Origin: Purshia tridentata
Taxonomy: Eukaryota > Streptophyta > Magnoliopsida > Rosales > Rosaceae
Assembly: GCA_003254885.1 (NCBI GenBank)
Contig: QANT01000552.1
Location: 49,040 to 113,039, forward strand
Direction: 5' to 3'
DNA length: 64,000 nt
Position numbers and translations under genes: made by a program. A model generated the notes under the pieces. That model searched no databases, was not told the origin of the DNA, and saw nothing but the letters and a program-made list of their open reading frames with translations. Position 1 is the first letter of the stretch; every line of letters starts with the position of its first letter. Shown in pieces: positions 1-12,164 of this stretch.

Positions 1-2719
1 AGTGGTTCTTTAGGGTTAGCACGCTAATATCGAGACATGAGAAAGTGCTTCCTTATGTCTTTCTTGCCCACCAACGAAGTTTTGCTGCAATTTGGATGAA
101 TTTTGATTGAGTACACACAGAAATGATGTTTTTGTGCATTCTTAACACCTAAAGTGGCTATTTAGGGCTGGCACGCTAACCGAGCCATGAGAACGTGCGT
201 CCTCATGTGCTTCTTGCCAATCGGGCACGTTTTGATGCAATTTAGACGAAAGTAAACTGTGTATGTACTGCAATGAGGTTTTAGCTCCTTATTAACACGA
301 ACTGCGCTTTTTGAGTGCTAGAACGTTAATCCAAACTTGAGAACATGCTTCTTGCCAACTGCGCACGTTTTCGTGCAACTTTAACCTAGTCATGCATAGT
401 GTGCACCAAAATGACGTTCCATGCATTCTTAACACCTAAACTAGTTCGTTGGGGCTAGAACACCAATCCAAACAAGAGAAAGTGCTTCCTCATGTCCTTA
501 CTGGCAATCGGGGACGTTTTGGTGCAAGTGAAATGAAATTTGGTTGAGTAGGCACCAAATAGAGGTTTTCGTGCGTTCTTAACAAAAGCATGCTCTTCTT
601 GATGGCTAGAACGCCAATCCAAGCATGAGAAAGTGCTTCCCAACATCTTTCTTGCCAACCGGGCACATTTTTGTGGAAATTGCAGGAAATTGGATTGAGT
701 ACGCACCGAAATGATGTTTTCGTGCTTTCTAAATGCGAAATGTGCTTCTTTAAGGCTAGAATGCTAATCCAAGCATGAGAGAGTGCTTTCCCATGTCTTT
801 CTTTGCAACGGGGAATGTTTTGGTGCAACTTTCATCGAATTGGACTCAGTGTGCACCGAAATGATGTTTTCGTGCATTATTAAGACCTTAAGTGGTTCCT
901 TAGGGTTAGCATGCTAGAATCGAGCCATGAGAAAGTGCTTCCTTACGTCTTTCTTGCCCACTAAGGTAGTTTTGGTGCAATTTGGATGAATTGGCTTGAG
1001 TACGCACCAAAATGATGTTTTCACGCATTCTTAACACTAAAGTGGCTCTTTGGGGCTGGCACGCTAATCGAGACATGAGATAGTGCGTCCTCATGTCCTT
1101 TTTGCCAATCGGGCGCGTTTTGATGCAATTTAGATGAAAGTAGACTGAGTATGCATTGAAATGAGGTTTTAGTTCCTTCTTCACACGAAATGTGCTTCTT
1201 GACGGCTAGAACGTTAATCCAAGCATGAGATCGTGCTTCTTGCCAACCGCGCACGTTTTGGCGTAACTTTAACTAAGTCATGCATAGTGTGCACCAAAAT
1301 GACGTTCCATGCATTCTTAACACCTAAACTTGTTCATTGGGGCTAGAACGCTAATCCAAATAAGAGAAAGTGCTTCTTCATGTCCTTATTGCCAACCAGG
1401 GATGTTTTGGTACAATTGAAACGAAATTGGGTTGAGAAGGCACCGAAATGAGGTTTTTGTGCGTTCTTAACAAAGGCATGTGCTTCTTCAGGGCTAGAAT
1501 GCTAATCCAAGAATGAGAAAGTACTTCCCCACATCTTTCTTGCCAACCGGGCATGTTTTGGTGGAAATTACATGAAATTAGATTGAGTACGCGCCGAAAT
1601 TGTGTTTTAGTGCCTTCTAAACACGAAATGTGCTTCTTTTGGGCTAGAATGCTAATCCAAGCATGAGGAAGTGCTTCCCCATGTCTTTCTTGCCAACCGA
1701 TAACGTTTTGGTACAACTTTAACCAAATTGTACAAAGTGCGCACGGAAATGACGATTTCGTTCATTCCTAACACCCAAAGTGGTTTTTTAGGGCTAGCAC
1801 ACTAATCGAGACATTAGAGAGTGCTTCCTCACCTCTTTCTTGCCAATCGGGCACGTTTTGGTGCAATTTGGGCCAAATTAGACTGAGTACGTATCGAAAT
1901 GACGTATTCGTTCACTCTTAGACCCTAAAGGGTTTCTTTGGGGCTTGAACGCTTATCGAGATATGAGAAAGTGCTTCCCCATGTCTTTCTTGCCAATAGG
2001 GAACGTTTTGGTGCAACTTTATTCGAATTGGTCTCAATGTGCACCGAAATGACATTTTCATCCATTCTTAAAACCTCAAGTGGTTCCTTAAGGTTAGCAC
2101 GCTAATATCGAGACATGAGAAAGTGCTTCCTTATGTCTTTCTTGCCAACCGCGGAAGTTTTGGTGCACTTTGGACTAAGTTAGACTGAGTATGCACCGAA
2201 ATGATGTAGTCGTGCATTCTTAGCACCTAAAGTTGTTCTTTGGGGTTTCAACACTTATCGAGACACGAGAAAGTGCTTCCCCATGTCTTTCTTTCCAAGG
2301 GGGAACATTTTGGTGCAACTTTAGTTGAATTGGACTCAATGTGCACTGAAATTACGTTTTGGTGCATTCTTAAGACCTCAAGTGGTTCCTTAGGGTTAGC
2401 ACAGTATCGAGACATGAGAAAGTGCTTCCTTACGTCTTTCTTGCCCACTAAGGAAGTTTTTGTGCAATTTAGACGAAATTTGGACTGTGTACGTACTGAA
2501 ATTATGGTTTCGTGCATTCTTAACACCTAAAGTGGTTCTTTAGGTCTGGCATGCTAATCGGGACACGAAAACGTGCGTCCTCATGTCCTTCTTGCGAACT
2601 GGGCACGTTTTGATGAAATTTACATGAAAGTAGGTTGAGTATACACTGAAATGAGGTTTTAGTTCCTTTTTAACAGGAAATGTGCTTCTTGAGGGCGAGA
2701 ACGTTAATCCAACTTGCAC
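1..2719 (-). repeat. 150-bp satellite array, block 1 (minus orientation)
   Basis: Tandem array of diverged monomers. A conserved landmark (CTTGCCAAYCGGGCACGTTTT) recurs near 63, 213, 351, 501, 651 and 801, which gives a 150-bp unit with one 138-bp unit. Reading a consensus by eye on the opposite strand also gives 150 bp. Each monomer carries the landmarks 'AAGTGCTTCC', 'GCACCGAAATGA' and 'ATTCTTAACACC'. Neighbouring monomers differ visibly, so the array is old. Short open frames occur because 150 is a multiple of three, but they are interrupted at different places in different monomers and I do not call them genes. The array continues off the left edge. Confidence 0.93.
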
Positions 2720-5700
2720 CGTTGGCAAGAAATAGATGAGGAAGAACTCTCCAATGTCTCGATTAGCGTGCTAGCCCTAAGGAAACACTTTAGGTGCCAA
2801 GAATGAACGAAGATGTCATTTTAGTGCACACTCAGTACAATTTGGTTAAAGAAGAAGCACATTTCGTGTTTAAATGTAATGAAAACATCATTTCGGTGCA
2901 TACTCAGTCCAATTTCGTGCAATTTTTGCCAAATCGTCCCGGTTGGCAAGAAAGATATGGGGAAGCGCTTTCTAATGCTTGGATTAGCGTTCTACCCCCC
3001 AAGAAGCACATTTTCTCGGTCAAGAAGGCATGAAAATATCATTTCGGTGCACACTCAATCTAATTTCGTTTCGATTGCACCAAAACGTACCTGGTTGGCA
3101 ATAAAGACACGAGAAAGCACTTTCTCTTGTTTGGATTAGCGTTCTAGCGCAAATGAACCACTTTAGGTGTTAAGAATGCGTGGAACCTCATTTCGGTGCA
3201 CATTGTGTACAATTCGGCTAAAGTAGCACCAAAACATGCTCAGTTGGTAAGAAGCACGTTCTTATGCCTGGATTAACGTTCTAGCCCTCAAGAAGAACAT
3301 TTCATGTTAAGAAAGAACTAAAACGTCATTTCAGTGCAAGCTCGGTCTACTTTCCTCTAAATTGCATCAAAACGTGCCCGGTTGGCAAGAAAGACATGAG
3401 GAAGCACTTTCTCATGTCTCGATTAGCATGCCAGCCCTAAAGAACCAATTTTAAGTGTAACGAAAACGTCATTTCGATGTATACTCAGTCCAAATTCGTC
3501 CAAATTGCGCCAAAGCTTTCTTTGTTGGCAAGAAAGACATGAGGAGCCACTTTCTCACGTCTCGATATTAGCGTGCTAACCCTAAAGAACCACTTTGGGT
3601 CTAAAGAATGCACGAAAACGTCACTTCAGTGCACACTGAGTCCAATTTGATTGAAGTTGCACCAAAACTTTCCCGGTTGGCAAGAAAGATATGGGGATGC
3701 ACTTTGTCACGTCTCGATTAGCATTCAAGCCCTGAAAAACCACTTTAGGTTCTAAGAATGCACGAATACATCATTTCAGTGCCCACTTGGTCTAGTTTGG
3801 CTAAAGTTGCACCAAAACATGGTCAGACGGCATGAAACACATGGGGAACCACTTTCTCATGTTTGGATTAGCGTTATAGCGCAAACGAACTACTTTAGGC
3901 GATAAGAATACAAGAATACGTCATTTCAGTGCACATCGAGTCAAATTCGGCTAACGTTGCAACAAAACGTGCTCAGTTGACAAGAAAGCCAAAGGGATGC
4001 CTCTTGCAGGGATTATCGTTCTAGCCTTAAAGAAGCATGTTTCGTGTTAGGATAGAACAAATATGTCTTTTCGGTGCATACTCGATCTAACTTGGTCTAA
4101 ATTGCACCAAAACATGCCTGGTTAGCAAGAAAGAGGCAAGGAAGCACTCTCCAACGTCTCGATTAGCGTGCTAGCCTTAAGGAACCACTTTAGGTGCTAA
4201 GAATGGACGAAGACGTCATTTCGGTGCACACTCAGTACAATTTGGTTAAAGTTGCGCTGAAACGTTATCGGTTTGCGGGAAAGACATGGGGAAGCAGCTT
4301 TTCATGCTTGGATTAGCATTCTAGTCCTAAAAAAGCATATTTCATGTTTAGAAGTAACGAAAACATCATTTCGGTGCATATTCAGTCCAATTTGTGAAAT
4401 TTTCACCAAATCGTGCCCAGTTGGCAAAAATGATATGGGGAAGGACTTTCTAATGCTTGGATTAGTGTTCTACCCCCATGAAGCACATTTTCTTGGTTAA
4501 GAAGGCACGAAAACATCATTTCGGTGCACGCTCAATCTAATTTTGGTTCAATTGCACGCTCGGTTGGCAATAAAGACGCGAGGAAGCACTTTCTCTTGTT
4601 TGGATTAGCGTTCTAGCGCAAATGAACCACTTTAGGTGTTAAAATGCATGGAACGTCATTTCGGTGCACACTGTGTACAATTCGGCTAAATTTGCAACAA
4701 AACGTGCCTGATTGGCAATAAAGACGCGAGGAAGCACTTTCTATTGTTTGGATTAGCGTTCTAGCGCAAATGAGCCACTTTAGGTGTGAAGAATGCATGG
4801 AATGTCATTTCAGTGCACACTGTATACAATTTGGCTAAAGTTGTACCAAAACATGCTCGGTTGCCAAGAAGCATGTTCTCATGCTTGGATTAACGTTCTA
4901 GCCCTCAAGAAAAACATTTCATGTTAAGAAAGAACTAAAACGTCATTTTGGTGCATGCTCGGTCTACTTTCGTCTAAATTGCATCAAAACGTTCCCAGTT
5001 GGCAAGAAAGTCATGAGGAAGAACATTCTTGTGCCTCGATTAGCATGCCAGCCCAACGGAACCAGTTTAGGTGTTACGAAAAAATCATTTCGATGCATAT
5101 TCAATTCAAATTAGTCCAAATTGCGCCAAAACTTTCTTGGTTGGCAAGAAAGACATGAGGAAGCACTTTCTCACATCTTGATATTAGCGTGCTAACCCTA
5201 AAGAACCACTTTGGTTCTTTAGGTTTGGCAAGAAAGACAGAGGGATGCACTTTCTGCTGCTTGGATTAGCGTTCTAGCCTTAAAGAAGCACGTTTTGTGT
5301 TAGGATAGAACAAAAATGTCTTTTCGGTGCATGCTCTGTCTAACTTGGTCCAAATTGCACCTAAACGTGTTTGGTTGACAAGAAAGAGACGAGAAAGCAC
5401 TCTCCAATGTCTGGATTAGCGTGCTAGCCCTAAGGAACCACTTTAGGCGCTCAGAATGAACGAAGACGTCATTTCGGTGCACACTCAGTGCAATTTCGTT
5501 AAACTTGCCCCGAAACATTATTGGTTGGCGAGAAAGACATGGGGAAGCAACTTCTCATGCTTGGATTAGCATTCTTGTCCTAAAGAAGCACATTTCGTGT
5601 TTAGAAGTAACGAAAACATCATTTCATTGCGTACTCAGTCCAATTTCCTGCAATTTCCACCAAATCGTGCCTAGTTGGCAAAAAAGATATGGGGAAGCAC

Positions 5701-7332
5701 TTTCTAATACTTGGATTAGCATTCTACCCCTCAAGAAGCACATTTTCTCGGTTAAGAACGCATGAAAACATCATTTCTGTGCACACTCAATCTAATTTCG
5801 GTTCAATTGCACCAAAAAGTGCCCGGTTGGCAATAAAGACATGAGAAAGCACTTTCTCTTGTTTGGGTTAGCGTTCTAGCGTAAATGAACCACTTTAGGT
5901 GTTAAGAATGCATGGAATGTGATTTCGGTGCACACTGTGCATAATTTAGCTAAAGTTGCACCAAAACGTGCTCGGTTTGCAAAAAGCACGTTTTCGTGCT
6001 TCGATGAACGTTCAAGCCCTCAAGAAGAAAATTTCGTATTAAGAAAGAACTAAAATGTCATATCGGTGCATGCTTGGTCTACTTTCATCTAAATTGCATC
6101 AAACGTGCCCGGTTGGCAAGAAAGACATGAGGAAGCACTTTCTCGTGTCTCGATTAGCATGCCAGCCCTAAAGAACCAATTTAGGTGTTACGAAAACATC
6201 ATTTCGGTGCATACTCAGTCCAAATTCGTCCAAATTGCGTCAAAACTTTCTTGGTTGGCAAGAAAGACATGAGGAAGGACTTTCTTGTGTCTCGATTAGC
6301 GTGCCAGCCCTAAAGAACCAATTTAAGTGTTACGAAAACATCATTCCCGTGCATACTCAGTCCAAATTCATCCAAATTGCGCCAAAACTTTCTTGGTTGG
6401 CAAGAAAGACATAGGGATGCACTTTGTCACGTCTCGATTAGCGTTCAAGCCCTCAAAAAGCACTTTAGGTGCTAAGAATGCACGAATACGTCATTTCGGT
6501 GCACACTTGGTCCAATTTGGCTAAAGTTGAAACAAAATGTGATTGGTTGGCAAGGAAGATAGAGGGATGCACTTTCTCTTGCTTGGATTAGCGTTCTAGC
6601 CTTAAAGAAGCACGTTCCGTGTTAGGATAAAACAAAAATTTCTTTTCGGTGCATACTTGGTCTAACTTGGTCCAAATTGCACTAAGGAACCAGTTTTGGT
6701 GTTAAGAATGAACAAAGACGTCATTTCAGTGCACACTCAGTACAATTTGGTTAAAGTTGCACCGAAACGTTGTCGGTTGGCGAGAAAGACATGGGGAAGC
6801 GGCTTCTCATGGTTGGATTAGCATTCTAGTCCTAAAGAAGCACATTTTGTGTTTAGAAGTAACGAAAACATCATTTCGGTGCATACTCGGTCCAATTTCG
6901 TGCAATGTCCATCAAATCATGCCCGATTGGCGAGAAAGATATGGGGAAGCACTTTCTAATGCTTGGATTAGCATTCTACCCCTCAAGAAGCACATTTTCT
7001 CGGTTAAGAACGCACGGAAACATCATTTCGGTGCCTACTTAATCTAATTTCGGTTCAGTTGCACCAAATCGTGCCCGGTTGGCAATAAAGACACGAGGAA
7101 GCACTTTATCTTGTTTGGATTAGCGTTCTAGCGCAAATGAACCACTTTAGGTGTTAAGAATGCATAGAACGTCATTTTGGTGCACACCATGTACAATTTG
7201 GCTAAAGTTGCACCAAAACGAGCTCGGTTGGCAAGAAGCACATTCTCATGCTTGGATGAACGTTCTAGCCCTCAAGAAGAACATTTCGTATTAAGAAAGA
7301 ACTAAACCGTCATTTCGGTGCATGCTCAGTCT
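2720..7332 (+). repeat. 150-bp satellite array, block 2 (plus orientation)
   Basis: The same monomer family as block 1, now reverse-complemented; landmarks read GGTTGGCAAGAAAGACATG, CACTTTAGGTGTTAAGAATG and TCATTTCGGTGCA. The orientation flips abruptly near 2,720, within the monomer. A distinctive variant containing GTTAGGATAGAAC recurs at 4,045, 5,299 and 6,621, spaced about 1.25-1.32 kb. This suggests a higher-order unit of roughly eight to nine monomers. Confidence 0.92.
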
Positions 7333-8420
7333 TCCGAATGATGTTTTCGTGCGTTCTTAACCGAGAAAATGTGCTTCTTGATGGGTCGAACACTAATCGA
7401 AGCATTAAAAATTGCTTCCCCATATCTTTCTTGCCAACCGAGAGCGATTTGGTGGAAATTGCACGAAATTGGACTGAGTATGCACCGAAATGATGTTTTC
7501 GTTACTTATAAACACGAAATGTGCTTCTTTAGGACTAAAATGCTAATCTAAGCATGAGAAGCTGCTTCCCCATGTCTTTCTCGCCAACCGATAACGTTTC
7601 GGGGCAAGTTTAACGAAATTGCACTAAGTGTGCACCGAAATGACATCTTCGTTCATTCTTAGCACCTAAAGTGGTTCCTTAGGGCTAGCGCGCTAATGGA
7701 GACATTGGAGAGTGCTTCCTCATGTCTTTCTTGCCAACTGGGCATGTTTTGGTGCAATTTGGACCAAGTTAGACCAAGTATGCACCGAAAACACATTTTT
7801 GTTCTATCCTAACACGAAACGTGCTTTTTTAATGCTAGAACGCTAATCCAAGCAAGAGAAAGTGCATCCCTCTGTCTTTCTTGCCAACAGAGCAAGTTTT
7901 GTTGCATGTTAGCTGAATTTGACTCAATGTGCACTAAAACGACGTATTCCTGCATTCTTAACACCTAAAGTACTTCGTTTGCGCTAGAACGCTAATCCAA
8001 ACATGAGAAAGTGGTTCCCCATGTGCTTCTTGTCATCCGAACACGTTTTGGTGCACCTTTAGCCAAATTGGACCAAGTGTGCATCGAAATGACGTATTCG
8101 TGCATTCTTAGCACCTAAAGTGATTCTTGTGGGCTTGTACGCTAATCAAGACGTAAGAAAGTGCATCCCCATGTCTTTCTTGCCAACCAGGAACGTTTTG
8201 GTGTAACTTCAATCAAATTGGAGTCAGTGTGCACCGATGTGACATTTTCGTGCATTCTTCAGACGAAATGTGGTTCTTTAGGGCTAGCATGCAAATATCG
8301 AGACGTGAGAAAGTGCTTCCTCATTTCTTTCTTGCCAACAAAGAATGTTTTGGTATAATTTGGACGATTTGGACTGAGTATGCATCGAAATGATGTTTTC
8401 GTAACAGCTAAATTGGTTCT
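7333..8420 (-). repeat. 150-bp satellite array, block 3a (minus orientation)
   Basis: The orientation flips back at about 7,332, where a plus monomer ending GCATGCTCAGTC abuts a minus monomer starting TTCCGAATGATG. The array is cut at 8,420 by LINE-1 and resumes at 14,158 in the same orientation. The GTTCTATCCTAAC marker variant is at 7,801. Confidence 0.92.
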
Positions 8421-8569
8421 TTTTTTTTGGTAAAGGGGCATACCCCAGGAAACAAAGCCTAAGACAGCCAAAAAAACAACAATACAAAAGAAGCCTACGA
8501 GCAGTCAACCCACTAGGCGTAAACTGAACAAAACTTAGGGGAAGGAGAACCACAATTGGACAACTACTC

Positions 8570-11500
8570 TCCAAGTTGCCAATCCCAAGGGATAATGCAC
8601 GAGTAGGACGAAATAGTAGATAACCTACCCTTGATGGAGTTAACAATCAGATTGAAGAGGGCTACTGAATTCATAGCTTCCCCTTTGAAGTTACTATTGT
8701 TTCATTCCCTCCAAATAGAGTAAGTAGCCGCTGCCAAGCAAAGCTTCTTAATAGTGGTCATAGTGTGCTTCCCTTTCCACATTATAGCCAGCCTAGAGAC
8801 CATGGAAGGCCATACATGATGGGTAACCGATGTGCCACATTTTCCAAAAGCCGAGACCAAATGGAGAGGTTGAACGGACACTCAAAGAAGAGGTGGGAGT
8901 GAGATTCCATATCAGACTTGCAAAGCACACAAAGAGTATCAATATCTTGATTGTAAGTCACCATGCGATCAGCGGTAGCCAACCTTCTCGGATTGCCAAC
9001 CAAAGAATGAGGCTTATACATGGAATGTTGTGGCTGAACCAAACCATTCTAAACCAAGGAACCTTGGGGCTGCACTCTCTTAAATGCTCCTAAGTGGAGG
9101 CAGCGGTGTAATGGCCTGAAGGGGAGGGAAGCCACTGGATTACATCTTCCAATTCAGAGTTGGGGTTATAGGGGGGTATGCTTTGCCTACACTCAATCAG
9201 ATTCAGGGAGTTAGCCATCGGCCAATTCCATTGGTTTCCACAAACAATGGCACCAACCTTAGAGTTTGGAAGAATCCCGGAGTCATAAATAATTCTAACA
9301 CCCCAAATAGAAGTTATTGGACCTCGTGGATGCCAATTATCATGCCAATGAGAAGTCTTCTCACCATTCCCAATCTTGTGGAGAGTAAAGGGGCGAGCCA
9401 AGCACCGAAGCCTGAGAATCTTCCTCCAATTCCAAGAGCAGATTTGAGGAGGTTTTACCTCCCATATATTCCTTCCTTTGAGGTGGTAAACATGTATCCA
9501 CCTAGTTCAAATGTGTCTCATCATAAGGGACTTGTTCCAAATGGGGAGTGACTTAATACCAAGAACCCCCTCATCTTTCGGTTTACAAATATTAGCCCAC
9601 TTCACCTTTGCTCCCTGGAACTTGTCCTCCCTACCAGACCAAAGGAAGGATCGAAGCTTTCGTTCAACCTTAAGAAGGACCTTTTTGGGCAACATGATGT
9701 TGCTTGACCAGAAAATATGCATGCTTGATAACACGAAAATAATAAGTTGAAGCCTTCCCGCATAGGAGAGGAATTTATTCCTCCAAGAATTAATGCACCT
9801 AGCCACACTATCAACAAGCTTGATGCAAGCCCTAATCCTTAGCTTCGAAGAGATGATAGGAATTCCAAGGTACCTAATGGGGAGGCTGCCCATGTTGAAA
9901 TTGAGGCACTCTTCGATCATAATTTGCATATTCAAGGGAACCCTGGATAGGAAAATATTACTCTTTTGAGGGTTAGCCTTGAGACCCGAAATCTCATGAA
10001 ACTCATTCAAAGCCTCCATAACAGTGAGAATTGAGGGGAGATCACCTCGACAAAGCATTATAAGGTCATCCGCAAAACACAAGTGAATGAGCTTCGTTTT
10101 TTCACATTTCCAATGATATTTAAAATTCTGATTATGGCTAGTCTTGTAGGCCACCAATTGCAATAGGACTTCTATAGCAATGACGAAGAGATAAGGGGCC
10201 AAAGGGATCACCTTGCCGAAGACTATGAGAGCTAGGGAAGAACCCAGCCAATTCACCATTAACACAATAGAGTACTTCAAAGTAGAAATGTAGGCCTTGA
10301 TCCATTTGATCATAATACTTGGGAAATTAAGGGCAACAAGGGTGTGGAAAATAAAGTTCCAATCCACCATATCATAAGCTTTCATTATATCAACTTTAAG
10401 AGTGCACCTAGGAGTCTTCCCATTCTTGTGGTAGTCACAGAATAACTCCTGCACCAAAAGAATGTTATCTCCAATTCTACGCCCCCCAACAAAGGCCGTT
10501 TGAGAAGGGCTAATAATAGAAGGCAACACCATTTTGATCCTATTGGCCATAACCTTAGAAATAATCTTGTAAGAGTGTTGCAACAAGAGATAGGTGAAAG
10601 TCACTAAGCTTAGTGGCATTACGCACCTTCAGAATGAGAGCGATCGAAGTAGTATTGCATTCTCTAAGCAACTGCCTTGTGGAGAAAAATTCCTTGATAG
10701 CCTCAATAATATCCTCCCCAATAATGTGCCAAGTAGTATGGAAAAGTGGCCATTGAAACCGTCGAGACCTGGAGATTTGTTTGGATTCATGGAGAAGCAA
10801 GCCTCTTTGATTTCAGCCAAAGAAACAACATGACCAAGCAGGGTAGCCTGCTCATTCGAGATAGCATTAGACACTGTCCCCTTCACTCTTAAGCCGATAT
10901 CACTTCTAGGAGAGTTAGGAGCAGTCCATAAGTCTTGATAGAACTTCACCACCTCACTTTTGATGTTTTCAACCCCCTCTACTTTAGTGCCATCCTCACG
11001 GAGAAGAGAAGAGATTCTATTAATGTTTCTTCTCCCCATAGTAGATTTAAAGAAGAAAGCTAAGTTCCAATCTCCCTCTTTTAACCATTGGATTCGAGAT
11101 TTTTGCTTGTTAAAGGACTGCTACACCTCAAGAGCCTTAGCATACTCCTTAACCAAGGCTTTTTCCTCCAGCCTTAGAGTAGGGTCACATGGATTGGTAG
11201 CCAAACCCTTTTGGCTAACAACCAACTTTTCCTTTGCATCCAACGTATTAAGAGCGAGCGACATTACCAACAATATTCTTGTTTAGCTTCTTCAATTCCT
11301 CCTTGATGAGCTTGAGCTTCCTTGAGACCCAAAACTGATGAGAGCCAACAATAGAAGTGTTCCAACATCGCATAACAAGGGGGATGAAATCCTCCCGACT
11401 AGCCATGAAATTGAAGAACTTGAATGGGCATTTCCTAGCTGGGGGAGGGATCCCTATGCTAACCACACAAGGGCAATGATCGGATATACCCGGGAGGAGA

Positions 11501-12164
11501 AAATCAGCCCTGGATTTAACAAACTTTGAAATCCAAGCTTCATTAACCATAACCCTATCAAGCTTTTTGGAAACACAATCTGGAGCGACTCTTTTATCAC
11601 TCCAAGTACAAAGAGCCCTGGTAAACCGAAGGTCATCCACTTCCACATTCTCAATGCATTTCTGAAAATTAACTATAGCATTGGTAACCCTGTTAAAGCC
11701 CCCCTTGATCTCAAAGGAATTTCGAGCCACCTTAAAATCCACTAGCATGACCCACGGCATTCCCCAACATAAGCGTAAGACCTGTCCAAACTCCTCCACA
11801 ACTCCTTGCGGTGCCCACCATCATTAGAACCATAAACAAAAGTAGCATAAGACTCAAAATTACACTCAATATGGTGAACCCGATAATTGATAAACTGATC
11901 GGATTCCTCAAGTTTAACAAGATGAAAGATGCTTGGATTCCAAGCCACCCAAATTCTACCACTATCAAGGGAATTAGAGTTATCCTCCACAGTCCAATTA
12001 TTATTAAAAGTAGAGTTAGACACAAACACCTTGTTGCACTTCTTGACCCTAGTCTCAACAATGCCAATTAGAGAGAGCTTATTATCTTGCACAAAATTCC
12101 TAACTTCAGCTTATTTGGAGGTTGAATTGAGCCCCCTTATGTTCCAACAAGCAAACTTAATCAT
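8570..12164 (-). pseudogene. LINE-1 ORF2, endonuclease-reverse transcriptase (broken)
   Basis: ORF2 would nick the target and reverse-transcribe the LINE RNA. It starts with ATG at 12,164 (MIKFACWNIRGLNS, the endonuclease start). A TAA at 12,113-12,111 follows, then 'LIGIVETRVKK', 'ARNSFEIKGG' and the 'GISDHCPCVV' His motif. The RT domain is mostly open at 10,619-9,507: 'KPRCTLKVDIMKAYDMVDW'-like finger/palm, catalytic FADDLIML with FADD at 10,076-10,065, 'IRYLGIPI' and 'SYAGRLQLI'. After more frameshifts comes a zf-RVT region (9,042-8,782) with CVLC...ESHSHLFFECPF. A C-terminal 'LAAATYSIWRE' segment lies near 8,720. At least five frame breaks separate the pieces, so the protein cannot be made from this copy. 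Confidence 0.9.

Noticed and set aside
1-7600. Open frames in the satellite reading a repeated 'PGWQERHGEALSHAWIS...LALKKHISC' pattern (up to 112 codons)
   Set aside because: The monomer is 150 bp, a multiple of three, so any frame free of stops in one unit tends to continue. The consensus frame has a TAA at the GTGTTAAG word, stops fall at varied positions, and no start, signal or conserved domain supports a protein.
9183-9551. Plus-strand frames across LINE-1 (for example 122 codons at 9,183 and 108 at 10,960)
   Set aside because: They are antisense shadows of ORF2, with no recognisable motif, while the minus strand carries the RT and endonuclease motifs.
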